A stretch of DNA of 42,346 bases, taken from the NCBI GenBank assembly GCA_018663865.1, contig JABJPM010000017.1:1-42346 (forward strand), in the 5' to 3' direction. This document shows, in pieces, positions 28,115-38,024 of this stretch. Made by a program: the position numbers and the translations under genes. The number at the start of each line of letters is the position of its first letter. Position 1 is the first letter of the stretch. The notes under the pieces were generated by a model that saw only the letters and a list, made by a program, of their open reading frames with translations, did not search any database and was not told where the DNA came from. Source of the DNA: Candidatus Woesearchaeota archaeon (lineage in GTDB: Archaea > Nanobdellota > Nanobdellia > SCGC-AAA011-G17 > PNOQ01).

Positions 28115-29313
28115 TGTTATTTGAAATTTTAATAGCGATCATTTTGGGATGTATAGCCGGAATAATTACTGGGTTAATCCCTGGAATTCATATAAATTTA
28201 GTTTCAGTTTTAATTTTGTCATTTTCAGTTTCATTATTAGAAATAACATCTCCAATAATTGTATCAATATTCATAATTTCGATGGCAATAACCCATACAT
28301 TTCTAGATACAATACCTGCAATTTTTTTGGGTGCACCAGAGGCTGATACCGCATTATCAATTTTGCCAGGCCATAAATTACTTTCAGAAGGCAGAGGATA
28401 TCATGCAGTAATTTTAACATTAATAGGAAGTTTATTTAGCATAATCCTTGCAATAATCTTTGCACCAATAATTGCAATAATAATAAACAAAATATATCCC
28501 TACTTATCAAAAATTATGGGGCACATATTAATTGTGACCTCAATTTTTTTAATTTCAAAAGATTCGAAATCTAAATATTGGGCATTTATCATTTTTATGT
28601 TGGCAGGAGTATTGGGGATTGCAACTTTAAATTTTCCAAATTTAGAAAACCCCTTATTTCCTTTATTATCTGGCATGTTTGGTACAAGTGGATTGATAAT
28701 AAGTTTAAATCAGAAAGTGAAAATCCCTGCCCAAATAATTTCTGAATTAAAAATAAAAAAGAAAACAATTTCTCAAGCAGTTGGGGCATCATTTGTTGCA
28801 GGTAGTTTATGTTCATTTATGCCTGGGCTTGGGCCATCTCAAGCAGCCATCATAGGATCACAATTAACAAAGAAAATGGAGCGCGAAGGATTTCTAATAT
28901 TGATTGGAGGGTTAAATACAATAAATATAATCATGTCATTCATTGCACTGTATATTTTAGATAAGGCTAGAAATGGTGCAATAATTACTGTTTCAAAAAT
29001 AATGGGGTCCTTTTCATTATCTAATTTAATTTTATTTTTGGGTGTAGCGCTTGTAGTCGCAGGAATAGCAACATTTTTAACAATAAACTTGACGAAGATA
29101 TTTTCAAAAATAATGACAAAGGTTAATTATACTAAACTTTGCATTTCCATCATTATCTTAATATTTGGATTGACAATATTTTTATCAGGAAAATATGGGT
29201 TGTTAATATTGACTGTGTCCACTGCATTAGGCATCGTACCCCCCTTGATTGGGGTTGGAAGGAATCACCTGATGGGTTGTTTGTTATTACCTGTGATTCT
29301 TTATTTTATATAA
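28105..29313 (+). CDS. TctA-like polytopic transporter family protein
   Basis: IILGCIAGIITGLIPGIHINL, GSLCSFMPGLGPSQAAIIGSQL. Confidence 0.8.
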   Translation: MDIMLFEILIAIILGCIAGIITGLIPGIHINLVSVLILSFSVSLLEITSPIIVSIFIISMAITHTFLDTIPAIFLGAPEADTALSILPGHKLLSEGRGYHAVILTLIGSLFSIILAIIFAPIIAIIINKIYPYLSKIMGHILIVTSIFLISKDSKSKYWAFIIFMLAGVLGIATLNFPNLENPLFPLLSGMFGTSGLIISLNQKVKIPAQIISELKIKKKTISQAVGASFVAGSLCSFMPGLGPSQAAIIGSQLTKKMEREGFLILIGGLNTINIIMSFIALYILDKARNGAIITVSKIMGSFSLSNLILFLGVALVVAGIATFLTINLTKIFSKIMTKVNYTKLCISIIILIFGLTIFLSGKYGLLILTVSTALGIVPPLIGVGRNHLMGCLLLPVILYFI

Positions 29314-29318
29314 TTAAC

Positions 29319-32300
29319 CTACATAAATTCATTAAGGGCGGATTGTATTTCTGGATCTTTCATAAAAACACTCTCCAACCTTTTTTTTAAAATATCAATG
29401 GACTGCTGAGAATATACTGGTAACTTATATTCATCTGATAATTTCACAATTTTGTCCCAATATTTTACTACTGATCCCTCTGAAATTGTAAATAATAGTC
29501 TTCCCCCGCATGCAGTGCAATTTCCTGCAAGAGGTGGACGCCTAAATTTTTCATTGCAGGCAACACACCTAAATTGTTGCATACTGAATTTACGTAAATT
29601 TCCTTTTAAATCCCTAAGAAAATGCCTCTCGATAACTAATCTAGCAACATCATCCTCATCTACCGCACGGATTTTGCATGCAAGGGACATTTGACCTTTT
29701 ACTTTTTCCCCCATTGTTGGCAAAAATTTATAAGCACTATAAATTACTCCTGAATTAATATTTTTTACAGGATGAGTATATCCGTATTGGGTGAATTCCT
29801 TCGGGGAACCAAGATTATCCTTTAATTGTTCAATTTTAATATCATAAGGCTCTTTGAATTTTTCACAGGCCTCATAGAATTCTAAGGGATAACTCCAAAC
29901 CACATCCATGTTAAAAACCATATCATCCACCTCACTAGGGATTAATTTAGATGATAAAACTAGGCATGCGTCCTGGGTTGCACCCCTGTGGGCAGGTAAA
30001 AAGTGCCTTGAAAAATTTAAAAATCCATCCATCATAAGCATAATCCCATTTTCATCACCATCGCAATCTCTCCTCTGTGCACTATGCCACAAAGGATGTG
30101 CATAACAGCCTTGAGTATCAGAAAATCCCACTATCCTACCAATTATTCCTGCAGAAGTATGGGGGGCTAAACTGATTATTAAATGCCCAATAATATCTTT
30201 TTTATTTTTCAGGTTATAATAGGGTTTGAGCCCATAAAAATTTACCAATAAATCATCAATAAAATTGGCAATCTTGAACATTGCCACATCTGCCCCCTCC
30301 TCAGGAGATCCTGTGCAACCCGGCAATACTACGTCCTGTGGCTTCAGCAATAATATTTGATTATCGTCCACAAGTTCATTACCATATATATCCTTGTCGT
30401 ACCCCAACTCCCTAAGTTTTGCAACAGGTGTATAGACTTCATTTGGTTTAAATTGTGTGAGGGACATTTCAGACATATCATATCGGATTGTACCATCTTT
30501 ATTGACATTCAAATTATGTACTGCCCTCAAAACCCCTTTTGATAAGTGTTCAGATAGATGATTTTGATTTGTAGTCTCCCTTAATCCCTTGATTATTGAA
30601 GGAAATTCAGGGAGGGATAACCTCTTTTTAACATTATCAAGATGATTAGTTATATTTATTTCTCTGACACCATAGCTTTTTACTTTCTCATATTTATTTT
30701 CAACATTCTTATGTAACTCACAAATATCCCCTTCAATATTTTTTTCACATTTTGGACAAAAATATTTTAATTCTGTTTTAGAATTACAACTCTCACATAA
30801 AGGGTAAATTTCATCAGAATCACATTTAGCACAATAATAATTCGGAAATGCAGCAGTTATTTTTCCATTCTCCATCGCTGCCTGAAATGATTTAAATCTT
30901 CCCCCCTCTTCCCCCACAGGAAATAGTGCATGAGGACTGCCAGTTAATTTTCGCAATTTTGCTTTTTCTGGCCGACCCATTCTAGCCCCAATAAAAGTTC
31001 CAGATTTATCCTTTATCTTTGCAAAAGAAAATTTATTTATTATATTTAAAATTTCTTTTTTATCAGATGCATACTGTGTGATTTTTTTAAAATCCATATT
31101 ATTATTATCTATCCCGAGATTCGCCATTAATGCTGCAGCAGTATCACCCTCAATCATTATAAATTCATTATTTGTGATTTTGTGAGGAATGCCCAAATTT
31201 TCCAAAATTACTTTCGGGATTTCACATTCTGCTGTAGAATAATTAATTGGTAAAATAATCTTTGATTCTTTAACATTTATGGCGGAATGCAATAGCCAAT
31301 CAATAAAAATTAAAAATTCTTTGATTGAAACTTCATTCCAGAAAAAAATATATCGGGGGTGTAAGGGGATGCCCATAGTTTCTGAAAGTTTTAGTGCATC
31401 TCTAAAAGAGATTTTTGCAGAGAGGGGATTATTAAATATATTTTTGATAGATATATTTTCGATTCCAGTTAACCTACATATCTCCTCTTGTGTTTTACTT
31501 TTTGATTCTAATTCTTTGAACCACCATTCCTCGCAATAACCTGCTGGAACCAACTTATGTGCCCGATCATAAAAATCACCGTATGGCACAAGGATATCCC
31601 CGAGATATATTATTTTTTCAATATTTTTTTTGTGAGTTTCAATATTGTCCTCGGTTAAATAGACGACCTCACCAGTATCCAATTTAACAATGGGGCCATC
31701 AATACTATCACATGAACTAAGTGCAGTTCCCTTACTTGGGCGTTCCCATTTCAATTGGGTGCCAATCCCAATATAATCTTCTAATATTTTCATGGTTACT
31801 GGACTTATTGCAGTAGAACTAAGGCCAGTATTTCGTGCACGACCATATCTTAATCTGAATCCTCCGCTACGCATTGGATGAGACAATATTGGCCGACCTG
31901 CAACTAAATCTTTGATATATGTATAATCCGGTTTTATTAATTCGCCAGAATTTCCAACAGACTTACCCTTAGATTTTATTTTTTTTTGTAATTTTACGAA
32001 CTCCTCCAAAAATTCCCAATGATCCATATCAAATTCGCCATACCATTTAGAAAATTTTCCCCAAAATTTGGCAAATTTTTGGGCTAGCCCCTCTGCATAA
32101 ACTAAGCAAAATCCATTCCTAAGGACATCTGTACTTACCCTATCCAACCCTTTGTAATTCGGAACATCTAATTTCTCGCTAGGATCACCCTCAATTTGTA
32201 TTGGTAAATGGGTGGATAAAAATTTAACTTCCTCTTCAGAAGGCATATATTGTAAGTTGGTTATCCTATCATGGAAAAAATCCAATTCTGAAAAAGTTCT

Positions 32301-32852
32301 ATTTATCTCGTCTGGAGTAGGATCATATTCTGCATATCCCATTTTTTTCCGGACATAATCACAAACAGCAACAAAAATACAGGTCGCAGTAGTTCCCGCA
32401 CTTCGAATTGGCCCTCCGAAGTATAATGAAAAAAATTGCCCTTGCCCATCCAATCTATCTTTTAATTCCAATCGAATGAAACCTTCTAATGGACTAGCTA
32501 CAACGCCATTTGTAATATATGCTAATCCGACCCTTAATGCAATTTCCATTGCCTCATGTTTATCTTTGAATTTACAAAATTTCTCTTTTGCTACTTCTTC
32601 CGAAATAACAAAACTAATTCTCCAGTCTTGAGATCCCCATTTTTTTTCTAATTCGAGTATTCTCTCACTTAATCCGGACCCCATGATCTGCGGTGCAACT
32701 ACACTAATTAATCCCTCTACCCTTTCGGCCATATTCTTTGCTAAAGGAATTTCAACACTCTCAGAAGGATCGTGCCCTTTGGATCTCGCATTCTGTGCAA
32801 CACTATATCCTTTTGCTACTTCCCCTTCCAATAATTCAAAATATTTTTCCAT
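29319..32852 (-). CDS. polC: DNA polymerase II (PolD) large subunit DP2
   Basis: 1177 aa, no intein apparent; FSLYFGGPIRSAGTTATC, SHPMRSGGFRLRYGRARNTGLS, RRDCDGDENGIMLMMD, C-terminal zinc finger. Confidence 0.98.
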   Translation of the reverse strand: MEKYFELLEGEVAKGYSVAQNARSKGHDPSESVEIPLAKNMAERVEGLISVVAPQIMGSGLSERILELEKKWGSQDWRISFVISEEVAKEKFCKFKDKHEAMEIALRVGLAYITNGVVASPLEGFIRLELKDRLDGQGQFFSLYFGGPIRSAGTTATCIFVAVCDYVRKKMGYAEYDPTPDEINRTFSELDFFHDRITNLQYMPSEEEVKFLSTHLPIQIEGDPSEKLDVPNYKGLDRVSTDVLRNGFCLVYAEGLAQKFAKFWGKFSKWYGEFDMDHWEFLEEFVKLQKKIKSKGKSVGNSGELIKPDYTYIKDLVAGRPILSHPMRSGGFRLRYGRARNTGLSSTAISPVTMKILEDYIGIGTQLKWERPSKGTALSSCDSIDGPIVKLDTGEVVYLTEDNIETHKKNIEKIIYLGDILVPYGDFYDRAHKLVPAGYCEEWWFKELESKSKTQEEICRLTGIENISIKNIFNNPLSAKISFRDALKLSETMGIPLHPRYIFFWNEVSIKEFLIFIDWLLHSAINVKESKIILPINYSTAECEIPKVILENLGIPHKITNNEFIMIEGDTAAALMANLGIDNNNMDFKKITQYASDKKEILNIINKFSFAKIKDKSGTFIGARMGRPEKAKLRKLTGSPHALFPVGEEGGRFKSFQAAMENGKITAAFPNYYCAKCDSDEIYPLCESCNSKTELKYFCPKCEKNIEGDICELHKNVENKYEKVKSYGVREINITNHLDNVKKRLSLPEFPSIIKGLRETTNQNHLSEHLSKGVLRAVHNLNVNKDGTIRYDMSEMSLTQFKPNEVYTPVAKLRELGYDKDIYGNELVDDNQILLLKPQDVVLPGCTGSPEEGADVAMFKIANFIDDLLVNFYGLKPYYNLKNKKDIIGHLIISLAPHTSAGIIGRIVGFSDTQGCYAHPLWHSAQRRDCDGDENGIMLMMDGFLNFSRHFLPAHRGATQDACLVLSSKLIPSEVDDMVFNMDVVWSYPLEFYEACEKFKEPYDIKIEQLKDNLGSPKEFTQYGYTHPVKNINSGVIYSAYKFLPTMGEKVKGQMSLACKIRAVDEDDVARLVIERHFLRDLKGNLRKFSMQQFRCVACNEKFRRPPLAGNCTACGGRLLFTISEGSVVKYWDKIVKLSDEYKLPVYSQQSIDILKKRLESVFMKDPEIQSALNEFM

Positions 32853-34337
32853 TTATTCACAAAATTTCATTAATTTAACATCTCTAGTTTGTAGACTTAC
32901 CAATGGGACTCTGCAGGGTTCAGGATGGTGTCCGACTTTTTCCTGAAATTTAGTAATAGCTTGCCAACAACTTCCAGAAATTAAAGTTGTTTTACCATAA
33001 TGGCTGACGCTTGATTTATGGATGTGCCCTGAAGCAAAAAAATCAGGGACATCTTTGATTATTAAATCATCTCTGTCGGGTTCAACTACGAATAATGTTG
33101 AACCATGGGATGGCGCAAGGTGCCTTTTTTTCATTAAAAATTTCATAACTAAATCTGCACGATCATATCCTCCTTGTTCCCTGATACTTTCAACCTGGTC
33201 AATATAATAATCAAAACTATATCCATGATACATTAAAACATTAAAACCCTCAAAATTATCTTTTGATCCGATATTGACTACAGCGGGATTACTTACAATA
33301 TGGACATTATCCATTGCGTAAAGATTACTTGCAAATTCCTCATCGAGAACTGGTTGAGGTTCGGCCAATCTTAGTGCGTCATGATTTCCGGGGCAAACAA
33401 TAATTTGTAAATCGCTCCGCATTTTGGAAAAATAGTGCGCACATTGATCATATTGATCTTTTATGTTGGGAATGGATAATTCTGCCTCCTGATTAGGATA
33501 GATCCCTGCACCATCTACAATGTCACCTATAACAAATAAATATTTGACAGATTTTGCCATTTTTTGTTGCTCTTCACTACCAGAATTACCATTTATCCAA
33601 TCTATGAATTTTTCAAATTCCTTTTCCAAAAACATATCGGACCCGACATGTATATCGGAAATAAATGCGGCATGCTCATTAATTATAGATTTTTTCATAA
33701 TATTATCTTCGATTTTGACATCGGGAAAAAATAATTCATTTACAAATACAATCTTGTTCCCCATGTTGCCAACCAGCCCTATTACTTCATCGGGCACTAT
33801 ATCCTTCGCCATATCAAAAATTTCTTTTTTTGTTGAATTTATTAAAACTTTTATTTTTCCAGTTGGATCTTCAATTTCTAACATTACATTGCCATTTTTT
33901 GTCATTTTTTTACTATATACTAATCCAATCAAGGACACCTTTTCTCTTTGCATTTTAGAAAATGTCCTACTAACAGACATAACATCTGTCAATTCAATTC
34001 TGCCCTGCAATAATTTACTCATAAATTTATATCTTGTCCTGTAATGTTCGATAAAATGCCCGATTTCTATTTTACTTAATTTATCTTCATATGAATCTAT
34101 AATTTTAACATTCCCAATTAAAGGAGATTCACCCTGTGAACTTGAATTTTCACATTTTAAATATTTTAATTTTAATTTGTCTAATATGGACTTATTCAAT
34201 ACTTGACCCCTAATCTCATTGGCATGGCCATTGATTAAATCAAAAGAGGAATCATCAATCAAACTAATCACATCGGGATCAAGAAATATCCCCTCATCCA
34301 TCAAATTTTTTATTTTTTCATTCATATACTGAGCCAC
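32853..34337 (-). CDS. polB: DNA polymerase II (PolD) small subunit DP1
   Basis: Calcineurin-like phosphoesterase motifs AFISDIHVGSDMFLEKEFEKFIDW, VIGDIVDG, CPGNHDALRLAEPQP. Confidence 0.97.
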   Translation of the reverse strand: MAQYMNEKIKNLMDEGIFLDPDVISLIDDSSFDLINGHANEIRGQVLNKSILDKLKLKYLKCENSSSQGESPLIGNVKIIDSYEDKLSKIEIGHFIEHYRTRYKFMSKLLQGRIELTDVMSVSRTFSKMQREKVSLIGLVYSKKMTKNGNVMLEIEDPTGKIKVLINSTKKEIFDMAKDIVPDEVIGLVGNMGNKIVFVNELFFPDVKIEDNIMKKSIINEHAAFISDIHVGSDMFLEKEFEKFIDWINGNSGSEEQQKMAKSVKYLFVIGDIVDGAGIYPNQEAELSIPNIKDQYDQCAHYFSKMRSDLQIIVCPGNHDALRLAEPQPVLDEEFASNLYAMDNVHIVSNPAVVNIGSKDNFEGFNVLMYHGYSFDYYIDQVESIREQGGYDRADLVMKFLMKKRHLAPSHGSTLFVVEPDRDDLIIKDVPDFFASGHIHKSSVSHYGKTTLISGSCWQAITKFQEKVGHHPEPCRVPLVSLQTRDVKLMKFCE

Positions 34338-35548
34338 CCACGCAATTGAGAAATTAATCCAGGTATACTTGACTGCGGCATGGCAAGACCAATTTCCTTT
34401 GTACGCCCATATCGCCCCTTACTAATAACTTTAGCATTGATTATACCCAACATGTCTAATTCTGCAATTAGGTCTGACAATCTCCTTTGTGTTAAAGGTT
34501 TTAATCCGCATTTTATGCAGAGGTTCATATATACCTCATATACATCTCCAGTAAAAAATTTCTCATTACCTTTTTTTTCATATAGATCAAAAATCGCCAA
34601 TAAAGTTAATTGTGATTGTTTAGGCAAGGTATTTATTACCTCTACAACTAAATCATTTTCTATTTTTGATTCAGCCTCATCAATATGCACTATATCCACT
34701 TTCAAATCATTTTTTCGTTCAGCTAGCTCCCCTGCAACCCTCAATAGATCTAAGGCCCTCCTGGCATCACCATGCTCCCTTGCGGCATAGGCAGCACATT
34801 TTTCAATTACTCCCTCAGAGATAGAGCCATCTTTGAATGCACCTTTTGATCTTTCAAGTAAAATATCTTGCAATTGTAATGCATTATATGATGGAAAATT
34901 TAAATCCTCCTCTGCGAGAGAAGATTTTATTCTCGGATCAAGATCGTTTGCAAACCGGAGATCGTTTGATACCCCTACAAATGTCACCTGAGTATTTTTT
35001 AATTCTGCATTCATCCGGGTTAAATTATAGAGAATTTCATCTCCTGCCTTTTTTACTAGTTGATCAATTTCATCAAGAATTAAAATTATTTGATTAGGGC
35101 CAGCCTCAATATTTTTTATGAATAATCGGTAGACTTCATCAGTAGGTAATCCTGTGACAGGAATATTCTTTTGCCCAAACTCTCTAGCCAAACTAGCAAT
35201 GAGCCTATATTCTGTATCTGCAACCCTTTTTAATTTACAATTAATATAAACTACTTTTAAGGGTAAATCCTTACTATTGGAAATCTCCCTAAGATTATTT
35301 GTTACATGCAATACTGACAAAGTTTTTCCAGTACCAGTTTTACCATATAGAAATAAATTTGAAGGTTTCTCATTTCTAAGTACTGGGGCAAGGACACCTG
35401 CAATCTCATTAATCTGCTCATCCCTGTGAGGGATAGTGTCCGGAGTATAACTTGTTTGCAAAATCTTTTTATTTTTGAAAATCGATTCTTTTCCAAGGTA
35501 ATCTTCAAAAAAATTTTTTATCCCATCTTTTGTCATTTTATTTTTCAA
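34322..35548 (-). CDS. cdc6: ORC1/CDC6-type replication initiator
   Basis: DTIPHRDEQINEIAGVLAP, LFLYGKTGTGKT, ILDEIDQL, YAAREHGDARRALDLLR; C-terminal winged helix. Confidence 0.97.
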   Translation of the reverse strand: MKNKMTKDGIKNFFEDYLGKESIFKNKKILQTSYTPDTIPHRDEQINEIAGVLAPVLRNEKPSNLFLYGKTGTGKTLSVLHVTNNLREISNSKDLPLKVVYINCKLKRVADTEYRLIASLAREFGQKNIPVTGLPTDEVYRLFIKNIEAGPNQIILILDEIDQLVKKAGDEILYNLTRMNAELKNTQVTFVGVSNDLRFANDLDPRIKSSLAEEDLNFPSYNALQLQDILLERSKGAFKDGSISEGVIEKCAAYAAREHGDARRALDLLRVAGELAERKNDLKVDIVHIDEAESKIENDLVVEVINTLPKQSQLTLLAIFDLYEKKGNEKFFTGDVYEVYMNLCIKCGLKPLTQRRLSDLIAELDMLGIINAKVISKGRYGRTKEIGLAMPQSSIPGLISQLRGWLSI

Positions 35549-35598
35549 AATAGAAAATATCTATTTAAACATTGTTATATTTGAAAATAGACTCCTAG

Positions 35599-35620
35599 CC
35601 CTTCATTTCCTTTGGAACAA
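35599..35620 (-). promoter_or_regulatory. ORB-like motif (reverse orientation)
   Basis: Reverse complement reads TTGTTCCAAAGGAAATGAAGGG, resembling the dyad + G-string of archaeal ORBs. Confidence 0.55.
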
Positions 35621-35815
35621 TAAATTTAGAAAAAAGCATACCCTTGAATTTTTATTTCTAGTAGAAAAATGCCCTGAATACAATTGAAATATATATACTA
35701 TATAATATATTTATATAATATATATATAATATAATAATAAAACTTAAAAACAAAAATTTAATTAAAAATTAAAAATTTTTCAAATATATGCCAATACAAA
35801 CCTCCTACTGCCATA

Positions 35816-35845
35816 ATAATATAATATAATATAATATAATATAAT
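35816..35845. repeat. ATAAT pentanucleotide tandem repeat (6 units)
   Basis: ataatataatataatataatataatataat read directly. Confidence 0.9.
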
Positions 35846-35862
35846 TATTATCGAAGATAAAA

Positions 35863-35886
35863 CAAAAACAAAAACAAAAACAAAAA
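35863..35886. repeat. CAAAAA hexanucleotide repeat (4 units)
   Basis: caaaaacaaaaacaaaaacaaaaa read directly. Confidence 0.9.
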
Positions 35887-35924
35887 AATAAAATGGACTC
35901 CATTAGAAATTTTAATAATTAAAC

Positions 35925-35955
35925 ATCTCCACTGGCAACAAAGGTCCGGGGGGGT
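35925..35955 (+). promoter_or_regulatory. ORB-like motif (forward orientation)
   Basis: ATCTCCACTGGCAACAAAGGTCCGGGGGGGT: dyad-like CTCCACTGG, then a G-string. Confidence 0.6.
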
Positions 35956-35995
35956 AAACCATAATTTTATATATTAATTAAAATATTAATAATAT

Positions 35996-36289
35996 ATGAA
36001 TCTAATAATGTTACTAATTATTGTAGGGATCACAATCTTTGTATTAGAAATGGCAAAACATGTAGTATTCAAATCATTCTCAAAAACAATGATAATGATC
36101 ATAATGGTTTTAGGTGTTTTTTTTGTGATAATTGCAACACTATATAGCCAAAATGATATAGAAACTGATAATCCTGCCATAATCTCTGGCGCAGCAATAA
36201 TAAATACATTAAACGAAGACGGATATTTTGAAAATTTAAATGAAAAATTTGAAGGGATAAAACAAGATCTAAGTGACTCATTTAGTTAG
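35996..36289 (+). CDS. Small two-TM membrane protein
   Basis: 97 aa; TATA-like tttatata at 35966-35973, consistent with leaderless start. Confidence 0.7.
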   Translation: MNLIMLLIIVGITIFVLEMAKHVVFKSFSKTMIMIIMVLGVFFVIIATLYSQNDIETDNPAIISGAAIINTLNEDGYFENLNEKFEGIKQDLSDSFS

Positions 36290-36345
36290 GAAATTTTTAT
36301 AAACATATGCCTAATTACAATATATAATAAGGAGGATTGCCCAAA

Positions 36346-36606
36346 ATGGTTGATGATAAAAAATATGCAAAACAAATTTTAGGGAAAGTGGTAGTGAGTA
36401 AGGCCGGAAAAAGATTCGGAGAAGTAGGTAATTTAGTTTTTGAAACAAGGACTGGAGAATTATTACAAATTATCTTAAAAAATCCAACTGGTTTTACAGA
36501 AGGATTGGATTTAGAAAAAGATGCCACTGGAAATCTATTAATACCTCATAGCTCCGTCATAGCAGTAGGGGATTTTATAGTAGTAGCGGAAGAAGATATA
36601 ATCTAG
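36346..36606 (+). CDS. PRC-barrel domain protein
   Basis: MVDDKKYAKQILGKVVVSKAGKRFGEVGNLVFETRTGELLQIIL; SD GGAGG upstream of ATG 36346. Confidence 0.85.
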   Translation: MVDDKKYAKQILGKVVVSKAGKRFGEVGNLVFETRTGELLQIILKNPTGFTEGLDLEKDATGNLLIPHSSVIAVGDFIVVAEEDII

Positions 36607-36649
36607 AAAGTTTTATAAATAACATGATAACATCAGGAAGGTGATAACA

Positions 36650-37054
36650 ATGTCAATAGTAGGATTCAATTTTGAAAAAATAATGGTAGAAAAAAAGAAT
36701 AAGGTTAGCTCTAATTTGAAAATCAAGAGCAATCTATCAATAGTGGACATAGAGAAAGAAAACTTGAATTTAACAAGTGCAGGAGATGTATTAAAATTCA
36801 ATTTCGAATATGGAGTGGATTACGAACCAGAGATTGGGAAAATTGTCCTAAATGGTAATTTATTATATATGGAAGATCCAGAAAATATTAAAAAAATATT
36901 GGAAGATTGGAAAAAAGATAAAAAATTGCCCAAACCATTAATGGCACAAATATTCAATACCATTTTGGCAAAGAGTAATATCAAAGCACTTTCCTTGACT
37001 CAAGAGGTTAATCTGCCACCGCATATAAAATTACCAATTTTAAAGAATAAATAA
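36650..37054 (+). CDS. Conserved hypothetical archaeal protein
   Basis: MSIVGFNFEKIMVEKKNKVSSNLKIKSNLSIVDIEKENLNL...; SD AAGGTGAT before ATG 36650. Confidence 0.78.
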   Translation: MSIVGFNFEKIMVEKKNKVSSNLKIKSNLSIVDIEKENLNLTSAGDVLKFNFEYGVDYEPEIGKIVLNGNLLYMEDPENIKKILEDWKKDKKLPKPLMAQIFNTILAKSNIKALSLTQEVNLPPHIKLPILKNK

Positions 37055-37058
37055 ATTT

Positions 37059-37166
37059 TTAAAAAAAATCATTTAATGATTTTATTTCTTTTTCTTTTTC
37101 TAATGCGTCTTCCCAACAACATTTCTCACTATCCATTATTTTCAACACGGTCAATTCTCTATTCAT
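37059..37166 (-). CDS. Putative 35-aa charged microprotein
   Basis: MNRELTVLKIMDSEKCCWEDALEKEKEIKSLNDFF*; AT-rich TATA-like upstream. Not in ORF track. Confidence 0.35.
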   Translation of the reverse strand: MNRELTVLKIMDSEKCCWEDALEKEKEIKSLNDFF

Positions 37167-37334
37167 ATTATAAATTTTAATTATACATTTAAATATATTG
37201 ATGCCATAAATAATATTCTTTGCCACATGTATTTTCTATCCCGATACCACTACAAAATTATTTTGGCAATTTTTCTTTTTAGTTGTAACAACACATATAG
37301 AAAGGTATATAATCCTAAATTATATTAAAGTAAT

Positions 37335-38024
37335 ATGGCAATCACAACAATAATTATTTTAACAATATTATTATTTATTTTTTACAAGATAACACATATA
37401 ATCTGGAAAGCAATAATATATACTTTGATTATATTGCTCGTTATCATGGGGACTACAACATATCTGGTGTATAATGATGTTCAAAAAATAATATCTGATG
37501 ACAAAATTATTATTATTTCAAATGAAAATGAAGTTTTAACCGGGGCAATATTTTCGAATAACAATGAAAAGATGACATATTTGGATCAAAACGAGATTGA
37601 CAATTATTCGATATTATTGGGACAAGGGAATATGGGTGCAATAAAAGGTGAAAAATACATCTTAGCAAGGTTAGATATTTCTAATTTATCTGACATGGGG
37701 AATATTAGTTATTCAAACATAACGATGAATCTTGATGAAGTAAAACAATTAATGTTGGCAAGAACTCTCGACGAATTCCCAATTAATTTTAATGATTTAT
37801 CGGAATTTGAGGATGATCAAGTTTTAGAGGATACTGATAAATTGATAAAATGCAAAATGCGCCTTTCAATGCTATTGATGAGGGGGATGATGGTAAAAAG
37901 CATACTATTTGATAATTTATCAATATATCCTGAACGAATAACCTCGAAACTAATTGAAGAATTTCCAAAAATATCTCTGTTGGCAAAAAATAAACTGGAC
38001 GAACATACATTAAAAAATGGATGA
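37335..38024 (+). CDS. Membrane protein with two N-terminal TMs, coupled to JAMM gene
   Basis: 229 aa; hydrophobic N-terminus; overlaps the next start by 8 bp. Confidence 0.7.
   Translation: MAITTIIILTILLFIFYKITHIIWKAIIYTLIILLVIMGTTTYLVYNDVQKIISDDKIIIISNENEVLTGAIFSNNNEKMTYLDQNEIDNYSILLGQGNMGAIKGEKYILARLDISNLSDMGNISYSNITMNLDEVKQLMLARTLDEFPINFNDLSEFEDDQVLEDTDKLIKCKMRLSMLLMRGMMVKSILFDNLSIYPERITSKLIEEFPKISLLAKNKLDEHTLKNG

Larger units (their letters stand above)
35549..35995. other. Candidate replication origin (oriC)
   Basis: Intergenic region abutting cdc6. AT-only core about 35690-35850, ORB-like motifs at both ends in opposite orientation, genes diverge from it. Confidence 0.7.

Noticed and set aside
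29319-32852. Intein in PolD large subunit
   Set aside because: The 1177-aa length and uninterrupted conserved motifs show no intein.
33520-34044. 174-aa plus-strand ORF
   Set aside because: Antisense to the PolD small subunit; no domain features.
35801-35815. Additional ORB at CCTCCTACTGCCATA
   Set aside because: Matches the dyad poorly and lacks a G-string.
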